Positions 34,290-45,949 of a stretch of 64,000 nucleotides of DNA are shown here, piece after piece (position 1 is the first letter of the stretch; every line of letters begins with the position of its first letter). Below the pieces are notes generated by a model, which saw nothing but the letters and a program-made list of their open reading frames with translations, was not told the origin of the DNA and did not search any database. The position numbers were made by a program, and so were the translations under genes. The stretch covers positions 5,766,001-5,830,000 of the forward strand of contig NW_026542598.1 in NCBI RefSeq assembly GCF_028750875.1, given 5' to 3'. Origin of the DNA: Macrosteles quadrilineatus (lineage: Eukaryota; Arthropoda; Insecta; Hemiptera; Cicadellidae).

Positions 34290-34489
34290 ATTTTTTATTC
34301 GTTGGATAAGGTGAGGTTTGGTTGTCGTTGAATATGTGCATCATTGTATCGTGCTCTTCTTCCTGGGTTTGCCTGAAAATAACTAGAATGTCGTCTACAT
34401 ATCAAACATATAGCTTTAAATCATGATTGCGTTTTAGGTTTTCTAGTATTTCTTTTCCATGAGGTTGAAAAATATTTCTAACAGAATAA

Positions 34490-35480
34490 CTGAAAGTTAC
34501 TGAAATGTTTTAGAAGACAATTTATTTCAGATAGTAACTTCAAATTTGTTGTGAATGTGTACCTTAATAGGTACAATACATTAGTACCAATAAATAAAAA
34601 TCTAACTTAAAAGAGGAGACTTAATTTTCTTCTTAATAATTATTTTTAATAAACTGCTTTTAGCTTGAAAAATAGCATTCTCTGCACTCTGCAGTGTTTT
34701 TGAAATATTTATACATAATCATTACTTAACTTATTATACAAAAAATGTTTCGACATCATTGTCTTGTAGAAATAATTTTGCTCCGTGATAATGAATACCA
34801 CTTGGAAGCTAAAAAAGCTAAAACAATTAGCAGAAGAATATTTTAAGTGTCCAAATAACACAACAAAACCGTAACTGTTATGCATTCATTACAACATGTC
34901 TGTCTGTTATTTAGTGTATGGTTTGTTGGGTATTAAAAGAAATAATTTCTTGAACAAAAATCTTAATTCCATGAATGATGCACATATAGGTAGTGTAGGT
35001 AGTATACATATACCTATTATCTATTTTGATTGTATGAATATACTAGCCTCCATACCCGGGCTTCGCAACGGGAAGAGAACGCTAAAGAGAATAATTCTGT
35101 TGTATGAATGTGCATCCGTAGTGGATTACAATTTGAAATACATTATTGTTCGTTATGTATGGTGAAAACTGAAAACTGTTTCAATAGCGTAGTTATCTCA
35201 AATGGTCACAGCAAAAGATTCTAAAGACCACGTTGGAAATTTAATTTTAAACCTTTCTTTTATAGAACCAATGATTTACTTTTTACGTATTATTCAAACT
35301 CTTCGAGATTGGGGAAACGCCACATTGTGTCTTATTATAAAATGTTGTGTCGTACAATAAATTCACAATAGCAAACATTATACAAAACTATGCATTAACG
35401 TATATCAGCGGATTGGCAATGAAATAAAGAAAACAGAGACCAAAACTTGGTTTTTTCTATTAAAATGAGTCTCACAGTAT
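34490..35480. other. Intergenic
   Basis: At 35043 'actagcctccatacccgggc' with 'ttcgcaacggg' starts an element of the CTAG/CCCG-hairpin type also seen at 36898, 38517 and 39687. The 89-codon plus frame at 34896-35165 overlaps it and has no motif. Confidence 0.45.
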
Positions 35481-35499
35481 TTTAAGTTTGGGTTGCACG

Positions 35500-36070
35500 T
35501 ACAAAAAAACACCCTGTATAAACTGTAGATTCAGATGAAAAGTAAACAAACAAATGTAAACAAGTGTTTTGAGTACATTTACAATTTTATGGTTTAAGAT
35601 AAAAATATAAATCCAGTTTGAAAATCTTAGTCTATGGTACAGACCAACAGGCCACCGTGGTCCGATTATAATGAAATTTTGTATGTAAAGTACTATCAAT
35701 GGTATCTCCAGGTGCTTTTTAATCTTTTAGAAATGTTATTTTAAATAAGTAAATTAACAGAAAATCGAGTTCCTTCGAGAATTTAAAACGATTTTTATAA
35801 AGTTAAATACTCCATAACATAGCCTTAAAAATTCTAAAGAAAATATCATAAACCCCATTGATGTAAAAATTACGGTTCAAAAGTTATTGTAACTTGGTTA
35901 ATTCTCCCATTAAAAAGTCATAAAATAACGATCAATCGGATTTTAGAAAAACACCGGGTTTAATAAAGGATCTAAACAGGATCTAAATTCCAAACAAAAT
36001 TGTGCAAATCCACATTGCTGTAATAATTACGGTTGAAAAGTTTTTGAACTTTTGTGATTTTCCCTGTGAA
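35500..36070. mobile_element. Probable non-autonomous DNA element
   Basis: Begins next to 'aaacaccctgtata' (35508-35520), a CAGGGTG-type terminus. The interior holds two related blocks around 'aaaaattacggttcaaaagtt' (35866) and 'aataattacggttgaaaagt' (36020). The opposite terminus was not located. Confidence 0.45.
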
Positions 36071-36890
36071 ATGAATAGTTTTACCTAGCAATTACCCATG
36101 ATAAATTTGATTAACAAGCTGATGGGGAAAGTATGTGTCAGATTGCTGATACCGTTTATTTAGGCTTGTCCTGGGTAACTATAGGGATTTTAACATGCAC
36201 TTACTATGTGTAAGACTGTTTACCAAAATGTCTACATAATTTCAAGTTTGTTAATATATTGAAGAATAAACTTCTTTGCAATATTAACTAAGCATATTTT
36301 CATGTTCAATTTAATACTAAACCACCAATCCATAGGCCAAACAGAGGTTGGTCTGACTTTCTTGGGACTTGGTATTAATATTTACAACAAAATAGTAAAA
36401 CTCTACCATATAAAACTGTACAAGAAGCTGCACTATTTAATCCATTAAAAAATTAATAGCCTGTATCAAGTATTCACATGTGTCCATTCGGTTACAGCAA
36501 CATCAATGAAATCTTCAAGGGTTCTTAGGAGAGTGCTATTATACCTTTGTCTGTACATATGATAACATTTGACATAAAAAACACTGTAACATAACAACGA
36601 ACATAAGCGAACGATGTGCGTTATGGAGTTGGTTAAGCGCTATCTTACCAGCACTGTGTTCATGGAAATACATTCACTTATTTAACTAATAATAATAACG
36701 ACCTATTGTCTTTTTTAACTGCTATTCCAAAATTCAATAATTTTTTTTTTCTATTTGACAGCAACTTAGCAGACGCACAGGTAGCACTGCCTATGTCTGC
36801 TAGTTCCTTTATGTTATTGTTATAATTTTTGGCTTTATTAAAACTAGTATAATATATTTTAGTGACAAAAGATCTGTCTATTATATTTTA
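36071..36890. other. Intergenic, no gene
   Basis: AT-rich non-coding sequence; no frame with recognisable features and no repeat copy found. Confidence 0.45.
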
Positions 36891-36897
36891 TTTAATT

Positions 36898-37426
36898 ACT
36901 AGTTGCTCTGCCCGTGCTTCGCTACGGGGTGAGAATGCAGAAAAGAATAACTCGGGTTTACTTTGATAATATACTATGAGAAACAGTTACAACACACTTA
37001 CCAGGAAACATATAGGCAAAAGCTCAATCCTGCTTATTGATTATTTAAATTAAGATCTCTTAATGTATTATAGTAATATCATTTTATATAATGTATAGCA
37101 ATTAAAATATATGCAAAAGTATAATTCATTGACCGTATGGAACCAAGAAACAATTCTCCTTGTAAACAAATTAAATTAAATAGCAGAACAGCACTTCTGA
37201 CAACAGCTGTAGTTTCATAACAATGTTTGTTTCCCATGTTAATCTTATGGAGAAATACGAAACTTTAAAGGGCCCCAGGGCCTCACTCTCTAACTATTTC
37301 CCTAAAAAGAAAGTTTCCTGCACAACTTCACGTTACGCTCTTTCCAATGACACCAAAACCATGTCAATCGGTTCAGTAGTTTCGGAGGAGTAATTGTCAC
37401 AAAAATCCTGCTTGCGTATTAAATAA
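36898..37426 (+). mobile_element. Non-autonomous element with R2 at its 3' part
   Basis: Starts CTAGTTGCTCTGCCCGTGC followed by 'ttcgctacgggg', a hairpin-forming head common among arthropod short retroelements, and ends in the R2 sequence (37229-37426) shared with 15868-16069. The 15.9-kb copy would then be a 5'-truncated version. No coding capacity. Confidence 0.6.
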
Positions 37427-37679
37427 GTACGAGAGGTCGTCCAGTGGTCGAAACTCGACCAAAAATATGTAATGTAAACTTACTCACTTCTCTATTTTCA
37501 CCCCACACTTTAAATAAAAATAAAACATGTGATTGGAGTTTCTTCCATTTGTTTTGATTTTCTGTTTATGTTTCGTTGTTATTTCGTCACCAGCATGGCA
37601 ACTCATAATATCCATGTTAAATTTTTCAAAATTTTAAAATTCATTTTTTGTGCTTATTTTTGAGCCTATTTTAATTTAT

Positions 37680-37812
37680 AAAGGGATTCTGCACACCTAC
37701 AGGAAAATAGCTTTCTAACAGTATGCGTAGATTTTCCCTACGATGCACACGAGCTGAGAAAAAAGGTTTTAAAGAAACATGCTTGCCTATTAATATATAG
37801 ATAGATAGATAA
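37680..37812 (+). repeat. Short repeat with (ATAG)n tail, copy 1
   Basis: The 'agtatgcgtagattttccct', 'gatgcacacgagctgag' and 'aaagaaacatgcttgcctat' blocks recur inverted at 43040-43125, downstream of gene B exon 3. The copy ends in a tetranucleotide ATAG run, as for a retroposed element. Confidence 0.8.
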
Positions 37813-40180
37813 TCACAGCTTGTAGCCTATGTTTTTTTGGAATAAACGATATTCATTCATTCATTCATTCATTCATTTCATACATAAAATATTTTATCGT
37901 TTGGTTTTTGATTTTTTGTTTTGTTTTCTTAAAACTGTAAAAGGGAAATATGAAATAAAAAGGTCAAGTTATTCTGATTCTAGTTTAATTATCCTTTGAA
38001 GAAGAGGTGGGTGAGTTCTACTGACAAGGAAGGAGTGTTGGAGATTGTGAGATGTTTAAGCCCTAACAACTTTCCCTCTTCATTGTTTCTCATCGTGAAC
38101 CTCCTAAAACAAATAAGAAATTGTGATTACGTAGATAAATAAATCTGTTTTGTAAGTCAAACTGAAATACTCATTAGTCATTTTCCAGGATGGTGGCCGT
38201 AGCACAGCATGCACGCATGTTGAAATTTGATATGTTGTTACTGGGTACTAGTACTACATATGTGCAAAGTTTCACAATTTAGGGAAATATTTCCACCTAA
38301 AACCCTAATATGATTGGACTATAAGCTTAACATACAAACATTAAAGGCCGGTGCGTATAAGCTCTACGGTTAGATACTAAACTAAATATGACTATATGTT
38401 GATCAAGCCAGAGACGAATCCAGAGTTCATGAGTAACAAGTAATAAGTAATAAGTAAGTTATAAGTAATAAGTGTATAGTGGTGTAACTAACACGACTTT
38501 GTTTTAGAAAACTGTTACTAGCTGTTACCCGCGGTCTTCTTTAATACTTTAATACTTTTCAATGAAATGGCGACCATACAAAGTAGGTATTTTAAGCGAA
38601 GTATGGGTAGAGATGAGTGTAGGATGAGTGGTGTGATCTTGTAGTCTTGTTAGTGACTAAGGCCGAGCTATTCCTTAGATAAGGAATAAGTTAGTTTGAA
38701 CGGTCTGATGCGCTCCGGGAACGAGATCTGTTCGTCGGTCGACTTTTTCGCATCCAGTTTGGAGGCTGTTAGGCGAGTGGCAGCAGAGGAACGTGACGCT
38801 CTATAACATTTCACTGTTGGTGCTGTTATCGATCATATTGTATCTTATCTCAAATCACTATTATTTTTGTTCATTTAATGCTTTATTATTGTTATTCATT
38901 GTATTATCTATGATTGTTACTCGTGGCATTTCTATTATTGTTATTCTTTTCATTGTTTATTATTGTTAGTGCCTAGTACAAAACACAAACATTCACTGCT
39001 GGTAGTAGTTGTCAACTTTAAAGGTAAATAGGTAAATAAATAAATAGACACAGCTGTTAATTAATAGCCCATACAGCTAATGGCAACTAAGGTACCTACA
39101 GTTTACGGTGGAATCCGAACCACATTTTTGGCTTTGGTAAATACGAATTGGTCTAGTTTTCAGGATAGTACAGGAAAGTTCGTCCCGTTTGACTTCATAA
39201 GTATTAATAAAATGATTAATTGCCGTACCGGGTTGGATGACATTTTGAGTGGCTTTTTATGGTTACTTTGAATAAAAACATTGGACTTAGTAAGCTGACT
39301 GGACAGCTCCCTAGGAGTACTTAAATAACATATGACTTTCTATTAAGCCTATGGCTATATTGGTTTTATAAGTAGGTTTCACGTTATTGACTTACTACAA
39401 ACACTCTTGTATATAATATTAGTTCCTTTCATCCTAGTAATTGACTTGTTCAGTAATGCAATAAAATTATTAACAAGCTACTCTGTTTTCCAGACATTAT
39501 TTTTGGAGTAAACAGAGACGTGACTTTCTTATGAAAATTTGGGAAGACATAACGTCAATAAGTGGATGAATTATGCACTAATTACCCTAATCGCACAATA
39601 CCACAACAATTTAGAATTTAACAATTCTCTTTGTGTATTACATATTTTTGTTGTTGCTTTGTTTAAATTAACTGTTTTAACAAACTAGCCGTTATCCACG
39701 GGCTTCTCCCCGTTTGACTTGATAAGTATTAATAAAACTATTGATTGGTTAAGTTAAGCTGAAATAAACAAAAAGAATACAATAATACAAAAAAATAATT
39801 ACACCTGATTTTAATAAGGTAATAAAATTGAAAGAATATCATACAAATAAGTACAGCTGAGTTATTTTTAACATTAGGTATATGGAAAGTTTCCTTTAGA
39901 AAGAAATTACGACCTTAAAGGGCAATTTGTGAAATAATAGTTTTGCGCAAAGTTTCTTTCTTGACGAACGTTTTAAGTATTTGGTTTATGGGGGTGTGTG
40001 ACTTCAAGTTTCCTCAAAAGTTCATGGGTACTTTGGGATTTATATATGGATTCAAACAAAAATCTAACAGTGCTGCACCCTTTTGGTAATCCTTGAACCT
40101 TTATAATGCCATTGAACATCATACAACCATGATAAAACCAACTTGTTTGATTGAAACTGCTGGTAAGATTCATAAATTCA
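37813..40180. other. Intergenic with simple repeats and CTAG-type elements
   Basis: Contains an (ATTC)n run at 37850-37876, a TAATAAG tandem repeat at 38428-38471, CTAG/CCCG-headed fragments at 38517 and 39687 with a related 'gacttcataagtattaataaaa' block at 39191 and 39716, and a 20-bp palindrome around 38668-38688. No coding sequence recognised. Confidence 0.5.
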
Positions 40181-40184
40181 ATTT

Positions 40185-40632
40185 AAATATATCATATAAT
40201 AAAGTTACCATGGGAAACTCCAGAGCGACTGGGGCAGAGCCCGAAAGTTAGATCAGAATAAAAACTACTTAGTCTTCTTATTTAATACCTTATCCGATAT
40301 TGAAACCAATCCTGGTACCTTGGTACCAATCAGTGTACTAAATTTGAGTCTTCTAGGTAAATGGGAAAGTAGGAGAATTAGTGATGAGTGAGTGAATGAG
40401 TCAGTCAGTGGTGGCTTTGTATTTTATTGGAAATAGATTTGATAGTTTGTGTGTTTGTTCGAGGTTTAATCACTTATTAACTACTGGTCGCATTGGGCTG
40501 AAATATGATATGATGATAGCCCACATTCCCGATTAACATACATATTCTTATCTAAAAAAAAATCCTTTCGGGCTCCACCCCAGTGGCTCTGCAGTTTCCC
40601 ATGCTAACCTTATGAGTATTCATATTTAAAAG
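40185..40632. mobile_element. Inverted-repeat MITE, ~450 bp
   Basis: The left arm 'accatgggaaactccagag' + 'cgactggggcagagcccgaa' (from 40207) is repeated inverted as 'ttcgggctccaccccagtgg' + 'ctctgcagtttcccat' (to about 40603). Weaker arm similarity extends the element to about 40185-40632. The end motif 'cccatgctaaccttatg' is also found in R2 and family X. No coding capacity. Confidence 0.8.
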
Positions 40633-41337
40633 GAACTAAAGAATTTTGTCAGCTGTTTCAACTACACAAGTTGGTTCCGTGTTATTCAATACCATTAAAA
40701 AGTCATAAGGTTTACAAAACGGGTTCAGCATCATGAATTTGTTTATTTATGACAACAGCAAATTTGAACCAATCAGAAATAAAGAGCTGTGAAACACAAT
40801 GATACACAATGATAACTGTCAAAGTAGGATTGTTTACAATAAAGTTTATTGTTTAATTTATCAATATTTTTGGATATTGTACAAATATTCAATTTACTTT
40901 CTTTTATTGTTTAGGTTTAGTGGTAGAACATTATGGCTATGGTAGATGTGTTATAGAATAGGCCTACCGAAAATTAAAAGAATCAAATTTTCTCAAAACG
41001 TGTTCTCCCCATTGCACGCGCAAAACACGTGTTATGAATATAGGTTATGAGTATAACTGCAATACGTTTTTATACTTATACGCCAACCCCGTACGAAGGA
41101 CGAGTATTTTGCTAGTATCATAGCAAAACATACAAAAACGTAGCAAAACATATTGTGATGAGATCTGATTTGAAGGAGCTCCACCTTCCTATTCAGCAAC
41201 TGTTAATTACAGCTAATTATTGCTAACTGGGTAACTGGGTAATTGCAGTACTTTTGGGCAGATAACAACACAGTTAAATTATAGTGCTTTACAAAAAGCT
41301 CATTAGAAAACAAGATGGCCAATGTCGAAAAAGGAGA

Positions 41338-42316
41338 CTGTTGCGTATTAGGGCTTTTTTGCTGCAGATTTAAGAAGAGCCACATTTAAGTGTGTACTTC
41401 GTGAAAGCATCGTAGATACCGTAGACATACAACTGTTTATGGCCTATGAGGGTCTCAAGAGCCACAATAGAACATTGTGCAAGGTTTTTATGTTACCTAT
41501 GTTGTTATGTTTTTTATGTGTTGTTTAAATGTTAGTTTAAGATACATAATTTTCAGTTAAGTTAAGGGAGAACTCACTGTGCTATTAACATATTAGGTTT
41601 AGGCCTTAATAATAGAAGCTTAATAATTTAAGCCTTAATGCAAATAAATGTATTGAATAAATAAATATTTGAATATGCATTGAAGATGATGGATCAAACA
41701 GAAGATTAAAAATTTAAATATATGACACAAAATCTAAAAGTGAAATTATAATTGATCCAACTATAAGGTTTGAAATATCAAGAAATCAACGCTTAGAAGT
41801 AGATGAAGAAAAGAGAACAATTTATATTAAATGTAAAAATAAAAAAAAATAGGCTATATAATCTAAATTCTATTATAGTAATTGGCATAATGATTGGTGC
41901 AAGAGGGACTATTACTAAATTGAATGTTGAATACAAAAAATTATGTGTTTAATCAAAGCAAAAAAATAAATAGTTATTAAAGTGTTAAAAGGATCATGTA
42001 AAATCATTCAAATAATTTATATGGACAACATTATTAATCTAAGTTACTTATTACTTAGATCATAAATTTGGTAGGTTAAGGTTGGTTAAGGTTTATTGTT
42101 ACTGTGTCTAATAGGCAATATTTATTATAATAAACTCAGTAAAAAAAAATAAAATGAGTAACATAAAAACCTTGCACAATGTTTTATTGTGACTCTTGTG
42201 ACCCTCATAGGCCATAAACAGTTGTAGGTCTACAGTATCTACGATGCTTTCACGAAGTCCACACTTAAGAGAGGCTTTCCTTAATCTCCAGTAAAAAAAC
42301 CTTAATACGCAATATC
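41338..42316. mobile_element. Inverted-repeat element with ~160-bp arms
   Basis: The left arm (41338-41496: 'ttgcgtatta', 'gtgaaagcatcgtagata', 'ctgtttatggcctatgaggg', 'cattgtgcaaggtttttatg') is repeated inverted at 42159-42316. About 660 bp of AT-rich non-coding sequence lies between. No transposase seen. Confidence 0.85.
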
Positions 42317-42670
42317 ATGTATACATCAAGTGTAATAAATTGAACGCATTTGGATCGTGTTATTCATAAACTGGCTGCAATTTATTATGAACCGACAGAT
42401 TCTTATTTTGAAAAAGTTCATTTTGTTCATATCGTCACGCACAACATCCGGTCATGAAAATGTTCCCAAAAATGGGCTGTTGAAAGTCTTCTTATTTGAC
42501 ACCTGCTCTCGAATGAGATTTTTGTAAATCACTATTATTCGACTTTATTCACCCAAGAGTACTTACCCTTTCAGCAGTTGCTGACTAGGAAGTTGGAGTT
42601 ACCTGTAACTATTTTATTCTTTGTAATATTGATGTGTCTTGAGGTTATATATTTAGATTATAGTGAAAAG

Positions 42671-42820
42671 GGCTGCACTTTAGTTTACGTCCTACATTTA
42701 CTCACATACTGCAGTTTGGTTAAGGTTAGGATTAGTTTAGAAGAGTTTCATTTTATAATCAGCTGGTAGTTAGTGTATAATGTATAATAGTAAATGTAGG
42801 ACATAAACTAAAATGCAACC
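42671..42820. mobile_element. Short MITE, ~150 bp
   Basis: The ends GGCTGCACTTTAGTTTACG + 'tcctacatttact' and the inverse 'agtaaatgtaggacataaac' + 'taaaatgcaacc' form ~32-bp terminal inverted repeats. The interior is non-coding. Confidence 0.75.
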
Positions 42821-43039
42821 GTAAAAATGATTGAGTAAAACAGTTGTATATTTCAACAGAAATTTTCAAATCAATATAATAATAAAGCACATGTTAATTT
42901 TCCTAAATTCCAAAACATTTGTTTGAGCCAGTCTATCAATGCTAATTATTATTCAGATGAAAGGTTGAACGTCCAATGATATGGTTGGTTCAATAATTTT
43001 GATTTGTGTCAAATAAAACCATTCTATTGTAAACAATCC

Positions 43040-43125
43040 TTATATATTAATAGGCAAGCATGTTTCTTTAAACCTTTTTTCTCAGCTTGTGTGCATCACA
43101 GGTAAAATCTACGCATACTGGTATA
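43040..43125 (-). repeat. Short repeat, copy 2 (downstream of gene B exon 3)
   Basis: Inverted copy of 37700-37795 ('ataggcaagcatgtttcttt', 'gtgtgcatcacaggtaaaat'). It entered the presumed last intron or 3' region of gene B and may have displaced or separated its terminal exon. Confidence 0.75.
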
Positions 43126-43292
43126 AAGAAATTTTCTTGCAGAAATGCAGAATATGGGGTAAAAAAGAGGGCTGTAAAATTTTTTTGTCGAGTTTTCGAT
43201 CATTGGATTATCTATAGTGAAAATTATTACCGTAAAATTTAAAACATAAACTACTTTGTAACCCTTTTCACCGTATTGCCTCAAAATCTTAC

Positions 43293-43670
43293 CTGGTTTT
43301 TGAAGTGCCCAAGACGTTTCTTTTAGAAGTTGTTGTCCAATAATTCCTTCACTCTCTCCATCTGTTATGCGATACCATCTGCCGTCTTTTATCAATACAT
43401 TCAATTTATCTCCTTCAACCCTGATCCCATTTCCAATGGTTTCATCACAACCATCCGAAAATAGAAATGCAATATTTTCTTTCTTTGAGTTGGTTATAAT
43501 GACTACAGCTTTGCCATCAGCCCTTCTTATCTCCAAGCGTAGTTTCAATTCCTTGTCATTGTCAATTTCATAACATTTCAAAGTATGACTTTCCGTGTAC
43601 AATGTATTTTTTAAGTTTCTTGTTGCGCGAATAGGGATGTATTTCGGTATTTTTTCAGGGACCTTGACAA
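43293..43670 (-). CDS. Gene B exon 3: domain
   Basis: Encodes about 125 complete codons plus split codons at each end. Both borders are phase 1, so this exon alone is a symmetric cassette, unlike gene A's domain exons (1 to 0). It keeps the two core cysteines but lacks the third cysteine seen in gene A copies 1 and 2. Confidence 0.85.
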
Positions 43671-45372
43671 CTAGAAAACACGTACGGTGGTAAGTAAAGC
43701 TATAATTGCCCTGGAATTAAGCACTTGATATGGAATATTAACATGATTCATAGCTATGGTAGGTTTAAAAAAAATCTGGTTGCTTTAAATATTTTAAATG
43801 ATAACAAAATTATTCTTGATTTGTGATTTTACAGGTTGACACAATCAAAGGGATTTTGAGTAACGGTTCACCTTTTTGTCCAATATAAATTAAAACACTA
43901 TATTACTTAATAAGAAGTCAATAGCTTTTAGATAAGTCAAAACTCGGGGCAGCAGTCCTCAATAATTGACATGTAAAATGTCCCGACCAAAGAAAAGTCT
44001 TAGTCAGCCACTAAGTTACAAAGATCTTATTTCATTCTACACTCGTCTTACATTCACATTAAGCTGTGGGGCTTGGTCCCTAATGAAATGTACCTGACGT
44101 AGCATTTAAAAAAAGATTTAGTTTTTACTTGCATATTATCAATGTATGTGCAGTGCCTCTCTTAACTCACAACCAATCCATGAAGGTATCACTTCTGAAC
44201 CAAAAATAAACTGAAACATCACGTAAATAACTTCCTAAGCGAAAAGGTCACACACACAGCCACAATTAAGTTTTAAGATACGGTGTATATACTGCGTACA
44301 TGCGGTCATTCGATAACCTCAGAGACACCACTGTTAGCTAAAACAACCAGCTTTTATATTAGATACCCAATGACCACAAGTATTGTTACCCACAAGATCT
44401 TAAAAATGAGTTTTCTCCCTTATTTATTAGCCGATTTACTTAAATTCGGAACCGTTGGAACTATTGTAATAATATTGGCTCGCTAATTACTACTATTTTT
44501 ATAAATAAATAAATTGCTACAATAGTTTTTGTTGTGGCTATGGGTAGGTCAGGATCCATTAGTAGAAAACACTAAAAAGCAAGGCCAGCCTCTGAAAAAT
44601 TATAAGGTTTTGCAAGAAATTTTGATTACGTCGGATTGTTATGAACATTTGACAATTGACAATTATTCAAATTCAAGCAACAGGTACACTAGTCTTATTA
44701 ATCATTTTTCACTTGGACTGACTGTATTTAAAACCTGAACATAAACTAATAACCACAATATCGATCTATATTAGAAATCTTGAAAAAGTAATCCTACCTT
44801 GTGCCGCATACAAAGTAGGCACGAAACCCTGAAACATCATTCAAAAGATTACTTGCTTAATATACATCGTGTTTTAAACTTATTGGTATTTCCTAAATAA
44901 AATATTTCCATTTTCAAATGTCATCATGTCAACAGTTGGAAACTGTTCTAAACATTTGGAGCATTTCGTAATATCCATGATTTATTGACCATCATTAGCT
45001 TTAAGGGAAGAGTGTTATCCAATGGAGAGGAATTTCTCCTTCACATATAGATCGGCCCCGATTTATTTTGTAGATAGGTGGATCTACGCTCAATGTGGAC
45101 TTACACCCTTCAAATCGCGAATATTAGGTAGAGAAAAACAGTTATTAAAGGAATAAAATCAAACCCAAACTTGTATGACAGTAGATTCAACAGGAAGTGT
45201 GAACAGCCGTAATCCACCTAGAAGACAATTTAATCAAGATGGTCTGACTTTCCCATCAAAACATATAATACATTTAAATGTATAATATTTAACTTAGTTA
45301 TAACCAGTTATTGACAAGAAATATTTCTCAACATAATATTATACTCACCATGAAGAGCAATATAAGCAGCAT
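43293..45372 (-). CDS. Gene B: secreted single-domain family member (3' end not found)
   Basis: Coding exons on the minus strand: 45372-45349 (24 nt), 44828-44798 (31 nt) and 43670-43293 (378 nt), all with GT/AG borders and continuous frame. The signal peptide reads MLLILLFMGFVPTLYAAQ. The domain exon enters in phase 1 (Val) and ends in phase 1 at AAA CCA G|gtaaga. Domain landmarks: LKNTLYTESHTLKCYEI, DGCDETIGNGIR, KDGRWYRITDGESEG and TSWALQKP. A last exon is needed for a stop; if the donor is not used, the frame runs to a stop at 43096. Gene D is its closest relative. The domain is probably all-beta and secreted; function unknown. Confidence 0.75.
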
Positions 45373-45540
45373 GGTGTCAACGCCTGCTGCACAACTGCAA
45401 AAGTGATGGAACTTGATGAGAGACGATTCGACATATGACACAAATTACTGTGTTTTCCTCTTACATCATTTCATACCAAAGTTCTTACGCAAATGCTTTG
45501 CGTCATACCTACACTTGTAGTAAATTGAAACTCGATAGGC
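45373..45540 (-). promoter_or_regulatory. Promoter-proximal region of gene B
   Basis: About 165 bp matches 52885-53053 upstream of gene D with only scattered differences. It includes a dyad CGCAAAGCATTTGCG (inverse at 45488-45502) about 130 nt before the ATG, 'taagaactttggtatgaaat', 'gaaaacacagtaatt', 'gcagttgtgcag' and 'ggcgttgacacc' before ATG. No TATA box is obvious. Confidence 0.65.
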
Positions 45541-45599
45541 CATTTTACACGTATAAGGTGTTTAACACATACAGTTTAAGGGTAGTTTAAGAGATTAGT

Positions 45600-45938
45600 T
45601 TGGACCTTTTAAAGTACTATGCTTCCGCGTACCGCAAGGTGCCAAGGATTTTCTTGCCATCCCCCCAAAATACTGGGGTAATCCCTGTCAACCTCTTGGC
45701 AGCGGAGACAAAGACAGTCCGCCAGAAATATGGCTATATTTATAAGAATGGTGCATCACGGGAGTGTGCTCCTGCACACAGGGGACTCGAGGACGATGAA
45801 CTTCCAGACCTCAGGCAGGTCCATCTGTGGGCGAAACGGCAGAATGCTGAGGACTACTACCTACATTATATATTTCATTTCAGATCACGTATGTTTAAAG
45901 CCGTACATTTACTTGATGGGCTAGTACGGTTAACCTAA
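45600..45938 (+). CDS. Unassigned ORF, 112 codons, between genes B and D
   Basis: The frame reads MDLLKYYASAYRKVPRIF at the start and GLEDDELPDLRQVHLWAKRQ later. It is clearly more GC-rich than its surroundings. I recognise no domain. A second frame overlaps it, and no splice sites link it to a neighbour. It may be a fragment of an inserted element or a processed gene relic. Confidence 0.25.
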   Translation: MDLLKYYASAYRKVPRIFLPSPQNTGVIPVNLLAAETKTVRQKYGYIYKNGASRECAPAHRGLEDDELPDLRQVHLWAKRQNAEDYYLHYIFHFRSRMFKAVHLLDGLVRLT

Positions 45939-45949
45939 CTGCATTAACT

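Larger units (their letters stand above)
32450..34480 (-). mobile_element. Penelope-like retroelement, split by a family X insertion
   Basis: On the minus strand a VDDILVIFRQTQEEEHDTMM block (YVDD-type catalytic box, first residue lost) lies near 34400. After the family X insertion (33560-34289), the frame resumes with a DNINFLDLTPERKG block at about 33550 and RKPTQTDKTISSCSIHPT down to KNNAGR near 33318; this is the usual Penelope order. Fragments of family X occupy about 32740-33230. A conserved non-coding tail with the 'cctgatgatggcac' motif lies at 32480-32520. Stops break the frame; the copy is dead, and I see no GIY-YIG endonuclease region. Confidence 0.75.

Noticed and set aside
42382..42401. 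Terminal exon of gene B (minus) resembling gene D's GGTTCATAA
   Set aside because: An 11-bp match after a weak acceptor ('caaaataag') with no flanking homology to gene D; probably chance.
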